From contig CM034534.1 of assembly GCA_020002185.1 (NCBI GenBank), positions 62,862,771-62,926,770 on the forward strand: a stretch of 64,000 nt of DNA, given 5' to 3'. Both the position numbers and the translations under genes were made by a program. The notes beneath the pieces are model-generated. The model made no database searches. It saw nothing but the letters and a program-made list of their open reading frames with translations, and was not told the DNA's origin. The DNA comes from Paraescarpia echinospica. Its lineage: Eukaryota; Annelida; Polychaeta; Sabellida; Siboglinidae. Numbering within the stretch: the stretch's first letter is position 1; each line of letters opens with the position of its first letter. Below are positions 10,240 through 23,300 of this stretch, piece after piece.

Positions 10240-11856
10240 CAAAACGTACCGTTACTGGCCGTAAAATGTCTAAATTCTTAATTCTACCCGCAGGTACAAA
10301 TGGCGTCCAAGAGTGCGAGCAAAGAGAAACGGCGGCAACGGGATCGAGAGCAACATCGGCAACAGCGTCGTGACCGTTGACACACGTCTCCGCAACAGAG
10401 GGAGGAATAGCAGCATTCAGAACGGCAACCTGGGACATACCAATCTTGCCTAGAATGAGTAGAATAGTGCTGCGTTTAGCCGTTCTGTGTTGTCTTCATA
10501 TTTCAACAAAGTTGTCGTTTTTACGGAGCATACATCTTGTACAGGTTTATCACCCCAGCTTCTGTAGTTCTGTAAACAATATTTAGCAGGATACTGTTGG
10601 CGCTATGCCATAGCCTATGGGGTATGAGTCGCGGAATGGGCGGGAATGGGGTCAAACAGCTTTTTCACCCAATAGTTTGTCGTGTTCCTGTTGTAAAGTT
10701 GTTGTCCCCTCCGTCTTCCTTCCTTCCATCCTTCAGTTGGGCGGTACGCAATGGCTTAAGAAGACCGGAGCCTTACCTCGGGTATGTCGCTCGCCCAAGC
10801 CGTGTGCATCATCGTGCTGTGTTGATGCATTGTCCCCTCACGGCTAAGGGTGTATTTGTTTGTCAATGAAATTGAACAAACAAGCGTTCCAGGTTCGTCA
10901 CGAATATATATGTTTTATTCATCAGTAGAAACTTCAGACACGATGTCCGTACAACGTTTGCACATTCATGTGCGCCGACAGTTCAACTCTATTTACATTT
11001 AAAGTGTCCGTGGTTTTTGAAGATCGAAAGATAAAAGCAATATATAAACCACCGTGGTTTATATTTGCCGAAATTTTGATAAGTCTAAACTGTGGGAAAC
11101 ATTTTCGTAGTTTCCCGTGGAGAGCGTCAACGTGTCTCCTCGTCTGTGTTCATTGCCGCCCTCCTCGTAATTCCAAAAATAGTTCCCTTTTAAACAAACT
11201 AGCTTGGCCTCAAGCCAAATCCGGGAATTGTCTTTAAACCGTAAGGGATCGAAACGCATAGTATGAAATTTGTAGAATTATGGCTGTACGCATGCGTGTT
11301 TTTATGTCGTCATACTATGGGGATGAGGGTGCTCACTCACGTGAGGGGGTCTGCATTTATTTGCATAATTTCATCTTTCCGGTTCGATCTTAAAACCAGG
11401 ACATGGTCACGAAGTGAATCTAAGGTCAGGCCAATGTCTGCACCAAATTCCAGTCATGACTCTTAACTGTCAACTACATTCTGTTCCGGTAGACACCAAG
11501 AACTACGCCTACAGACGCGAAAATAAACAAATCGTTCAAACCTTGTTGCTTTAGAAACGCGCCCACAATGACGGCGACCATATGCTTGCTTTGTGCAGCA
11601 TTATGCTTTTATATAATGTGACTCTGGATTTTCTGTTCTAGTCTTTCTCTGACAACTAATAATAATATTAATTAACTAAATTAGCCACTGCAGGTCTGTT
11701 AAACTGTGATGTTACTGTAGCGCAACGGGTCATAGGCCTACGAAAGAATTCTTACACCAAAGCCAAAACGTTTACAAACGTCCCCGCGTTTGTAGCTTGT
11801 GCAGTTAAAGCCTACACTACCTAGTATGAAATTCTTGCACAGAACGTCTCGCAAAT
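10240..11856. other. Non-coding DNA with a possible coding relic at 10,300
   Basis: At 10301 a short frame opens just after a splice-acceptor-like 'ttctacccgcag' and encodes a basic, Arg/Gln-rich peptide (MASKSASKEKRRQRDREQ) of 26 codons. It then reads on past stops with similar composition. It may be a relic of a transposon-encoded N-terminus. The rest, including 10,600-10,860, shows no recognisable gene. Confidence 0.3.
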
Positions 11857-12277
11857 GGGGTAAGACTACATTTAGATTTACATTAGGTGGCCATTATAAC
11901 GTTTCCTGCTAAATTTGTCATACGACTGTGTTGAAAATTTCACAGCATATTTAACAACCTCCATCGACACCAAAAAACTCGTGAAATTCTCATACCTCAT
12001 TTTTCAGACCAAACCTGACACCCCTCAATTTCGCCCCAATTTGGTGACGGATTTTGAAATATTGGTGCGTTCTGCAAAATAGCCACTGTGCGAATACGCG
12101 AGTGACTAGCGCATATATTTATTGCTACCTCGTGAAAGATCTAATGAAGTAGTACATTCAGTATTCACTGGACTAACATGTGCCATGTCAGTGCTCGAAA
12201 AAAATTCACCATCACACCAAAACGGTATTTTCTTTCGGTGGGTATTGGCGGACGAATCCTTAATGTGGTCTTACCCC
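11857..12277. mobile_element. MITE, inverted ends GGGGTAAGAC, AAAT target duplication
   Basis: The left end reads GGGGTAAGACTACATT; the right end, reverse complemented, reads GGGGTAAGACCACATT. AAAT flanks both sides (11853-11856 and 12278-12281). The 421-bp inside has no ORF. The superfamily is not assigned. Confidence 0.65.
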
Positions 12278-13390
12278 AAATGACAGCCTAAATTATAGAC
12301 TGCGGATCGGAGTCTCAGAATCAGGGTTCGCACAGGTCCCCGAAAGTCTTGAATGTTCTTGGATTTTAATTTTTCTTTCGAGTACCCTCGAATGTTCTTG
12401 AATTTCACGAGATGTTCTTAAATGTGGCTATCATCATACTGACCATTATTCCGAGTCAGAATATTGGTAGCCATAACGGACACAAACCAATGAAGAGTTC
12501 CTTATGTCATGACGAGAGTCCACTCTATTGTATCATAGAGATAACATAATTTATGATACACATAAACAGAATATATTTAATACGACAGTGTGAACTGAGA
12601 CGAGAAGCTTCTGGGGACTTCCATGAGTAACGCGTATATATATAAATATATGTATATATGTGTACGACTACACTTTAAGATCACTCACACTAAATCACAA
12701 ACACTGCAGTTTGATGTAGTTTATTGCACCGTTGCACATTTTATATGTAGATATATAGTATATAAGTGAACTGTTAATCTCTTGTGATAAAATAGATAAT
12801 AGAAATAACCTGTTAGATACGAACTAGTACTGTTAAATATATACACGTTTCCCGAGAACTATTCGTAATAACGATGTTTGGTTAATACTCCATTTTACTC
12901 ATCTTTTCAGATTATGTACATGCACAAATTATACGTATTACATTGTACCTGCATGGAAACCTTACCAGATCCATGCATATCGTAAATAGCATATGAAAAT
13001 AAAATGGTACATCTGTATCGAATATACCATAATATAATTATATAGTAGAACAGCTGATCTGTTGATACAAAACTATATTTAAAGAACCTTCCCAATGTAC
13101 TACCAAACATTAATCGTTAACTGGCCAATCAATGTGTACAGAATTTAACAAACATACTTTCTTCTGTAGTTCAAACCACGCCATCAAAATGAAAGCGTTG
13201 TAACCAACTCCTCATGAATCACATGTTACAATGATATATCATTTCTGTCATGGTACAACTATAAACAAACCATAATAAATATGAACGAATGTATGTTTCT
13301 AAAACCGCCATCTACATTGCATATTTGCGCACGATTCACTTAAATTGATTCAATAAAAGCAATTTCAAATCGAATACATTCAGGTGGTTG
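12278..13390. other. Non-coding DNA
   Basis: A short internal echo of 'cgaatgttcttgaat' occurs at 12345-12425, a type of phrase often seen in decayed interspersed repeats. The rest is AT-rich and shows no gene. Confidence 0.4.
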
Positions 13391-13560
13391 AGCATTCTAA
13401 GTACAATAACAATAAACAGATGTAAACTGTATGGCCAGATATATATATGTAAACTATATGGTCAGATATATATATGTAAACTATATGGTCAGATATATAT
13501 GTATATATATATATAATTATATACACATATTCATATATACACACATGCGAGCATGCAAGT
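13390..13560. repeat. AT-rich repeat block, also present at about 14,900-15,040
   Basis: Units of about 27 bp containing TAAACTATATGGTCAGATAT are repeated three times, followed by TTCATATATACACACATGCG. The same sequence in the same order is found at 14,900-15,040, so this is an interspersed repeat. Confidence 0.7.
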
Positions 13561-13987
13561 GTGCCCACACAAATCACTACAATTATGTATTTATACGCTA
13601 GAAGTCTAGAACTACAAATAAATAACTCTGAGTTGTATAAAAGCCAGATGCCACAACAAAGAAAGATACGGGTAATTTGTCAAATGTCAAACAAATCACT
13701 GAATCAAAGCACATATTTTTTAGCTGCAATGAGATCTTTTCGTAAATACTCCAGAAAGGATTGCTGCTCATTATAAAGTGTGCCTGTAGTTGCACATAGA
13801 ATGGATCATTATTATCTGCTTGAAAAAACAATATCCATTAATTGCAGAAAGAACATCAACAGTCGGAATGTTTTGCTACGCATTCATGGCCTACCTGATA
13901 GTTAATAACTAAACATTGGGATGTTCTCAAACACATGGGCAGTAGTTTGCTTTGTTTAGTTCTTTGTCTAAAGTGTAATTGTTATGT

Positions 13988-13993
13988 TTTAAT
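13988..13993 (-). terminator. Candidate poly(A) signal (ATTAAA) of CCDC125
   Basis: This common variant hexamer lies 96 bases after the CCDC125 stop codon. No AATAAA occurs between the stop and this site. Confidence 0.4.
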
Positions 13994-14088
13994 GTTGCAA
14001 TTCGCCTCCAAGTGGCCAAGCAGGCCATCACGGGCAGATTTTGGCCCAAAACACTGCTGTATCAGTATGGCCCACTACCCATTATGCA

Positions 14089-14319
14089 TCATAACCCGTT
14101 AGCAGATTCCACATCGCTTTCTTCATCAGAAGAACACCTTGGTAGCCCAGCGGCTATAGGAGAAGGGTGTAAGTCTTGCCTGGGATCTCCCGTATGGTAG
14201 GTCGTCGACGATTGCTGCTGTGTGACTTGTGCGAGTTTGTCTTCGAGTTTGCGAGTATGTTGAGCCAAGAGACGAGCAGCAAGTCTGTGATGGGCCAAGG
14301 CTTCACTTCTGTCACTCAT
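14089..14319 (-). CDS. CCDC125: CCDC125 terminal exon (residues 484-559)
   Basis: Acceptor tgtttgtag; encodes MSDRSEALAHHRLAARLLAQ, then an acidic Ser-rich tail (CSSDEESDVESANGL) and TGA at 14091-14089. The EALAH...LAR block is the conserved CCDC125 C-terminus; the acidic tail is extra. Confidence 0.92.
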   Translation of the reverse strand: MSDRSEALAHHRLAARLLAQHTRKLEDKLAQVTQQQSSTTYHTGDPRQDLHPSPIAAGLPRCSSDEESDVESANGL

Positions 14320-17300
14320 CTACAAACACAGTCAATGCTTACCGAGTCGTCATTTTCTTTTCAATAATTTTCGAGCATGCAAGATTACTCGTGTGGTAAG
14401 AACTGGATAATTGAGGCGTGGCAGTACTGGTGAGGAGATGTGTAGGTGGGTGATGGAGTGAAATGGTTTCAGCCACGGAAAGTGAATAAAACAAAATTGA
14501 GGATCAGTATCGATGCCTGCATCACCACAGACTTTAGGGATACGTAGAAGTATGTGTGTGTGTGCATGTATGTGCGTGCGTGCGTGTGTGTGCTTCTGTG
14601 AGTTTTTCTTGTGTCAGCATGCTGACACGGAAGGATAGAAAGTACTGAAGGATGGATTTATGTCTGTCCACTTCTCTGGCTTGCTCAAAGAAGAACACTT
14701 TGAGATTCATTCCTATATATTACCATAATCATCTCCAGTGACACATAGTAGTGATCGTCTGGACACGGACAAAACATGCTTGTATAGATATATATAATCT
14801 TTCTGTGAAGTTCAGGTGCCAAGTCTACCAATTTGATAGAAGAATTTGTGCTTCTTTTCTTTTCATTTCATGAACTATACCAAACTGCAACTTAAAGATA
14901 CAATAATAATAAACAGGTGTAAACTATAAGGCCAAATATATATATGTGTGTGTAAACTATATGGTCAGATTTATATGTATATACGTATATATGTATGTAA
15001 TATATAACACACTTATTCATATATACACACATGCGAGTAAAAGATACAGAACTCAATTTATTAATTCTGAATCAATACATACCGTCGTATATAGAAAACA
15101 TAACAAAAAATGCACCAGAATAATATAAATGTATCCTAAAATTCCAACAGGAGGTTCACAACTGGTAGCAGTGCGAGGCCCAAGATGCAAGATTTTCATC
15201 TGCCATCCCCACATCATGAAACCTTCAGATGTTCCGCATTCTGTGCGATGTACCATGGAATGTATGAGACAGGAAAGCTGAAGTACTCACCATCTCCACA
15301 AGGATCTCTGTCAGTTCTTTGTGTGTTTTTCCAGTCAGCTGGTCCTCTGGTGTACCTGTCTCAAGCCCCTCCATGTTTCCTCCTGTACATGACCAGACCT
15401 GCGTTCCCACAGGGAAAGTCGATGGCTTCTGTGGAGGAATATCTACAAAAACAACAGTTATAATGAGGAGGAAATGGATTAAGATATCACACGTCATGCC
15501 CTGATCATATTGTCTGTGACCCGCCATGTAGGACGAACTCCCCTGAAACCAGGGCTGGATATCAGAGACATGTTCTGCGTATTGCATACACATTTGGAGG
15601 TAGGCTTAAAGTTGCATTCTGATTGAAACTACCATATTTAACGTACAACGTAAACAATATTTACTTATTCGACTATACTTACTACCATATGTATAATTTT
15701 TGCATTTGATAGGTTATTCACTAAATAATGCTTTTGCAAAGCATGGTTGCCAGGTCCGGCCATGGAAAAATAAACATATTTGTTGTCTTATGCACCTTTT
15801 TATTTTAAAATTGCATATCATGTGCAAAAAATTACATGGAGTTAAGAAAGTGATGTAAAATGTATGGGGCATGTTGAGTCGCTTGAAACTTGTATATAAA
15901 AGATGGACGATCTCTGAATGTAACTCTTTCTTTTAAGTGTGAGTGTAACTTCTGGCAAGTAGTATATTTGGTCACAAATGATATGTGAATTTATGAATAA
16001 CAGACAGAAGGACAAACGTGAGAAACTGTTCCAAAATATTTAGTCTTACAATTTAAATCTACAACTACAAGTGTAAACAATGACATCCTGCATTGTAGTT
16101 CTAACAAACTCCACAGGTGGCGACACTTTAAGCTATTATAGTGAAGACTATGATGTATTTGCAACGTACTTTATGAGACAAACTTTAAGTAAGGACAGGC
16201 AACTATGCAACATACAGAAATTTGAACTTGTTTCATTATTTCAATCATAGATTCCTTTAAAACTACGGGATAAGACTTTACATCATGGTCTTAATGACAA
16301 ATTAGGTCATAAACAGTAGGAGTATTAATTAAACTATAATGAAGCCAATTTTAGTGAAATCATTAGTTTGCACAGACCCAACAATGTATAGCATTATGTA
16401 TGGTGGGTGATTTTGGTCGTCGTCACAGGGAAACTAAATTGATTCATTGGCTCCTATTCAGTGGAGCATATGTTACTGTCCATTGTTGTCACTGTGATAT
16501 CATAACTGCCCTGCATGGTGTTTGGCTACCATGTCACATCAGTTGAATCCATTGAGTACTGGCTGTGGTCTCAGATACCATTTTGGGTTGCTCAAAGTCC
16601 TAACCCCCACACAACGCATTGGTGGGTGGACGCTAGTTTGAAACAATACAAAACTTAATCACTGCACATTTTTCTTAACTTTGCAAATTTGAGTTCACCT
16701 CCATTACAACTTCACATTTATGATTAAGCTTACCTCCAGTCATTGTCTGTATGAGGAATTTAAGCACAGCTTTGGCTTTGTCCATTCTTTCTTCCATAGA
16801 TGAAGGTTTCGTGACAACAGGAGTTGTTGCTATGGCATAATCCGCCATTTTCTTCACAAGAGTCTTGTTCCGAGAAAGTTGCTCTTCAAATGCCGATCGA
16901 TATGCATCGACTGTGACCAGCGCCTCCTGGTGGTGCTTCTTATGCAACACAACCTGGTGAAAAAAGGAAAAAAACATAAAATTATACTGAAAAAAATGAA
17001 ATTGAAAGAAACCAAAACAAACAAATAAAAAAAGATTATTGGTCATTCAGGATCGGAACACAGCAGGCATCTGGAGACCATGCTACCTATACCAATCATT
17101 GTAGATGTTTAAAACAAATTTGCTAATGTTAATGTAAAGTATTACGCACAGCTGGGTTAATGTGAATGGTTTTAGGGCAAAATGTAATATTTATTTTTTC
17201 AATTCTGACAAAAATTTGACTTCTGTGCTTTGTCATCAGAGCAAAAATAAAAACATGTACATCACATGATACTAGTTTATCTTTAAAATATTAAATCACA

Positions 17301-20300
17301 GTGACTGATGATAGCAAGGGCCAAAATCTGTTTGTACATTTTGTATACGGATTTTCAGGAATAGCTCTTTGAGGTTGAGCACATATGCCTGGTTCCCGGA
17401 ATCACGACCAATGAAGACAGCAAGTGGAAAAAAGTACAACAAATTCAGCGATCTTCCATACATTGTGTATGACAGCGATTCTTTACATTTTTGCGGTGTG
17501 ACCAAAATTCTGGTCGAAGGACTTGCCTGGTAGCCATCAAGCCAAACATTTAACTTGTGAGAAATTATTAAATGAATAATTATAAAATAAATAAAGATCG
17601 TACAAGTTTGACAATGTTTGGAGGTTATTACTCTGAATTACTTAATACTGGTGATTATAAGGAGGATGACAATTCAGCAGGTAATATAAAGTGCCTGGAC
17701 ATTATGATTGTAGCTATATTTGTCTGTGAAAATTAAGTTTGAAGACTTCAATATAAATTTTGGAATTAATCAAAATTGCCACAAATTTGTGTTTAATGTG
17801 CACATGGCAGCAACAAAAGAACAAGCCTTGCCCATACATACTAAAACGATCAATCTATGACAAAGGTTGTGGGAATTTGAAAAGCATTGTGATATTATAT
17901 CAGTGTTTCAAAATCTAGCAAGTGGGAAAATAAAAGACAATTTGGCCAGTCACTGGACACTCTCAGTGACTTACAGAAAATATTAATTTCTGGTCATGAC
18001 AATGGTTAAGAACCGCTAGTGTAGGGATATATGCTACGGAGAGTGTTATACTCAAGGTCGTGACAGTGGTTAAGAACCGCTAGTGTAGGGATATATGCTA
18101 CGGAGAGTGTTATACTCAAGGTTGTGACAGTGGTTAAGAACCGCTAGTGTAGGATATACGCTACGGAGAGTGTTATACTCAAGGTCGTGCCAGTGGTTAA
18201 GAACCGCTAGTGTAGGGATATATGCTACGGAGAGTGTTATACTCAAGGTTGTGACAGTGGTTAAGAACCGCTAGTGTAGGGATATACGCTACGGAGAGTG
18301 TTATACTCAAGGTCGTGACAGTGGTTAAGAACCGCTAGTGTAGGGATATATGCTACGGAGAGTGTTATACTCAAGGTTGTGACAGTGGTTAAGAACCGCT
18401 AGTGTAGGATATACGCTACGGAGAGTGTTATACTCAAGGTCGTAACAGTGGTTAAGAACCGCTAGTGTAGGGATATATGCTACGGAGAGTGTTATACTCA
18501 AGATCTTCACAGTGGTTAAGAACCGCTAGTGTAGGATATACGCTACGGAGAGTGTTATACTCAAGGTTGTGACAATGGTTAAGAACCGCTAGTGTAGGAT
18601 ATATGCTACGGAGAGTGTTATACTCAAGGTCGTGACCGTGGTTAAGAACCGCTAGTGTAGGGATATATGCTACGGAGAGTGTTATACTCAAGATCTTGAC
18701 AGTGGTTAAGAACCGCTAGTGTAGGATATACGCTACGGAGAGTGTTATACTCAAGGTTGTGACAGTGGTTAAGAACCGCTAGTGTAGGATATACGCTACG
18801 GAGAGTGTTATACTCAAGGTTGTGACAGTGGTTAAGAACAGCTAGTGTAGGATATACGCTACGGAGAGTGTTATACTCAAGGTTGTGACAGTGGTTAAGA
18901 ACCGCTAGTGTAGGATATACGCTACGGAGAGTGTTATACTCAAGATCTTGACAGTGGTTAAGAACAGCTAGTGTAGGATATACGCTACGGAGATTGTTAT
19001 ACTCAAGGTCGTGACAGTGGTTAAGAACCGCTAGTGTAGGATATACGCTACGGAGATTGTTATACTCAAGGTTGTGACAGTGGTTAAGAACCGCTAGTGT
19101 AGGATATACGCTACGGAGAGTGTTATACTCAAGGTTGTGACAGTGGTTAAGAACCGCTAGTGTAGGATATACGCTACGGAGAGTGTTATACTCAAGGTTG
19201 TGACAGTGGTTAAGAACAGCTAGTGTAGGATATACGCTACGGAGAGTGTTATACTCAAGGTCGTGACAGTGGTTAAGAACCGCTAGTGTAGGATATACGC
19301 TACGGAGAGTGTTATACTCAAGGTCGTGACAGTGGTTAAGAACAGCTAGTGTAGGATATACGCTACGGAGAGTGTTATACTCAAGGTTGTGACAGTGGTT
19401 AAGAACCGCTAGTGTAGGATATACGCTACGGAGAGTGTTATACTCAAGGTTGTGACAGTGGTTAAGAACAGCTAGTGTAGGATATACGCTACGGAGAGTG
19501 TTATACTCAAGGTTGTGACAGTGGTTAAGAACCGCTAGTGTAGGATATACGCTACGGAGAGTGTTATACTCAAGGTGTGACAGTGGTTAAGAACCGCTAG
19601 TGTAGGATATACGCTACGGAGAGTGTTATACTCAAGGTGTGACAGTGGTTAAGAACAGCTAGTGTAGGGATATATGCTACGGAGAGTGTTATACTCAAGG
19701 TTGTGACAGTGGTTAAGAACCGCTAGTGTAGGATATACGCTACGGAGAGTGTTATACTCAAGGTTGTGACAGTGGTTAAGAACCGCTAGTGTAGGATATA
19801 TGCTACGGAGAGTGTTATACTCAAGGTGTGACAGTGGTTAAGAACCGCTAGTGTAGGGATATATGCTACGGAGAGTGTTATACTCAAGGTGTGACAGTGG
19901 TTAAGAACCGCTAGTGTAGGATATACGCTACGGAGAGTGTTATACTCAAGGTTGTGACAGTGGTTAAGAACCGCTAGTGTAGGATATACGCTACGGAGAG
20001 TGTTATACTCAATTGTGACAGTGGTTAAGAACCGCTAGTGTAGGATATACGCTACGGAGAGTGTTATACTCAAGGTTGTGACAGTGGTTAAGAACAGCTA
20101 GTGTAGGATATACGCTACGGAGAGTGTTATACTCAAGGTTGTGACAGTGGTTAAGAACCGCTAGTGTAGGATATATGCTACGGAGAGTGTTATACTCAAG
20201 ATCTTGACAGTGGTTAAGAACAGCTAGTGTAGGATATACGCTACGGAGAGTGTTATACTCAAGGTCGTGACAGTGGTTAAGAACCGCTAGTGTAGGATAT

Positions 20301-23300
20301 ACGCTACGGAGAGTGTTATACTCAAGGTTGTGACAGTGGTTAAGAACCGCTAGTGTAGGATATACGCTACGGAGAGTGTTATACTCAAGGTTGTGACAGT
20401 GGTTAAGAACCGCTAGTGTAGGATATACGCTACGGAGAGTGTTATACTCAAGGTCGTGACAGTGGTTAAGAACCGCTAGTGTAGGTGCTACGGAGAGTGT
20501 TATACTCAAGGTTGTGACAGTGGTTAAGAACCGCTAGTGTAGGGATATATGCTACGGAGAGTGTTATACTCAAGGTCGTGACAGTGGTTAAGAACCGCTA
20601 GTGTAGGATATACGCTACGGAGAGTGTTATACTCAAGATTGTGACAGTGGTTAAGAACCGCTAGTGTAGGATATACGCTACGGAGAGTGTTATACTCAAG
20701 GTCGTGACAGTGGTTAAGAACAGCTAGTGTAGGATATACGCTACGGAGAGTGTTATACTCAAGGTCGTGACAGTGGTTAAGAACAGCTAGTGTAGGATAT
20801 ACGCTACGGAGAGTGTTATACTCAAGATTGTGACAGTGGTTAAGAACCGCTAGTGTAGGATATACGATACGGAGAGTGTTATACTCAAGATTGTGACAGT
20901 GGTTAAGAACAGCTAGTGTAGGATATACGCTACGGAGAGTGTTATACTCAAGGTTGTGACAGTGGTTAAGAACAGCTAGTGTAGGATATACGCTACGGAG
21001 AGTGTTATACTCAAGATTGTGACAGTGGTTAAGAACAGCTAGTGTAGGATATACGCTACGGAGAGTGTTATACTCAAGATTGTGACAGTGGTTAAGAACA
21101 GCTAGTGTAGGATATACGCTACGGAGAGTGTTATACTCAAGATTGTGACAGTGGTTAAGAACCGCTAGTGTAGGATATACGCTACGGAGAGTGTTATACT
21201 CAAGATTGTGACAGTGGTTAAGAACAGCTAGTGTAGGATATACGCTACGGAGAGTGTTATACTCAAGGTTGTGACAGTGGTTAAGAACCGCTAGTGTAGG
21301 ATATACGCTACGGAGAGTGTTATACTCAAGGTTGTGACAGTGGTTAAGAACCGCTAGTGTAGGATATACGCTACGGAGAGTGTTATACTCAAGGTTGTGA
21401 CAGTGGTTAAGAACCGCTAGTGTAGGATATACGCTACGGAGAGTGTTATACTCAAGATTGTGACAGTGGTTAAGAACCGTTAGTGTAGGATATATGCTAC
21501 GGAGAGTGTTATACTCAAGATTGTGACAGTGGTTAAGAACCGCTAGTGTAGGATATATGCTACGGAGAGTGTTATACTCAAGATTGTGACAGTGGTTAAG
21601 AACCGCTAGTGTAGGATATACGCTACGGAGAGTGTTATACTCAAGGTTGTGACAGTGGTTAAGAACCGCTAGTGTAGGATATACGCTACGGAGAGTGTTA
21701 TACTCAAGGTTGTGACAGTGGTTAAGAACCGCTAGTGTAGGATATACGCTACGGAGTGTTATACTCAAGGTTGTGACAGTGGTTAAGAACAGCTAGTGTA
21801 GGATATACGCTACGGAGAGTGTTATACTCAAGGTCGTGACAGTGGTTAAGAACCGCTAGTGTAGGATATACGCTACGGAGAGTGTTATACTCAAGGTTGT
21901 GACAGTGGTTAAGAACCGCTAGTGTAGGGATATATGCTACGGAGAGTGTTATACTCAAGGTCGTGACAGTGGTTAAGAACCGCTAGTGTAGGGATATATG
22001 CTACGGAGAGTGTTATACTCAAGGTCGTGACAGTGGTTGGGAGGCAGCTAGTGTAGAAGGATATACCTTCTGGAGAGTGTGCTACTCAAGGTTGTGACAG
22101 TGGTTAGAACCCATGGAAGGTGTAGAATATCATCACGGAGAATGTTATATACTCAAGGTTGTGACAGTGGTTAAAGAACAGCTAGTGTAGGATGCTCGCT
22201 CTACGGTGTTATACTCAAGGTCGTGACAGTGGTTAAGAAGCGCTAGTGTAGGATATATGCTACGGAGAGTGTTATACTCAAGTGTGACAGTGGTTGCTAG
22301 TGTAGGATATATACGTATACTCAAGGTAGTGACAGTGGTTAAGAACAGCTAGTGTAGGGATATATGCTACGGAGAGTGTTATACTCAAGGTTGTGACAGT
22401 GGTTAAGAACCGCTAGTGTAGGATATACGCTACGGAGAGTGTTATACTCAAGGTTGTGACAGTGGTTAAGAACAGCTAGTGTAGGATATACGCTACGGAG
22501 AGTGTTATACTCAAGGTTGTGACAGTGGTTAAGAACCGCTAGTGTAGGATATACGCTACGGAGAGTGTTATACTCAAGGTTGTGACAGTGGTTAAGAACC
22601 GCTAGTGTAGGATATATGCTACGGAGAGTGTTATACTCAAGGTTGTGACAGTGGTTAAGAACCGCTAGTGTAGGATATACGCTACGGAGAGTGTTATACT
22701 CAAGGTTGTGACAGTGGTTAAGAACCGCTAGTGTAGGATATACGCTACGGAGAGTGTTATACTCAAGGTTGTGACAGTGGTTAAGAACCGCTAGTGTAGG
22801 ATATACGCTACGGAGAGTGTTATACTCAAGGTTGTGACAGTGGTTAAGAACAGCTAGTGTAGGATATACGCTACGGAGAGTGTTATACTCAAGGTCGTGA
22901 CAGTGGTTAAGAACCGCTAGTGTAGGATATACGCTACGGATAGTGTTATACTCAAGGAGATAAATGTATCTCACTACATCAGTGTAATAATCTATATTCT
23001 CAAGGTAACTTACGCTGTCCTTCAGTTGTCGGATGTCTCTCTTCAGGTTAGCTGCAGTCTGAGCACAGCTGCAGGGGTCAGTCATTGGCTGTACACACTT
23101 GCAGGCCCCCAGCACTGCAAGCTGAAACACATACACATCAGTCGGACTGCAATCTCAGTGACGTGTGTAACATGGCTTTATCATTTTCCATACTAATAAT
23201 CTAATTTTGGGTGGAGTTGGCAGTTTTTCGTCCTAGTTACCGAGGTTCACTTGCTTCTTTCTATATTTATTCATTTTCTTTGAACGTTGGTCTCTGATCT

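Noticed and set aside
20524..21768. 414-codon frame of 21-residue repeats as an independent gene
   Set aside because: The array lies in a CCDC125 intron, frame is lost at every 61- or 64-bp unit, and there is no unique N- or C-terminus. Only the exon-linked end was kept as a finding.
17992..22957. CRISPR-like array
   Set aside because: The whole 63-bp unit is repeated without unique spacers, and the setting is a eukaryotic intron.
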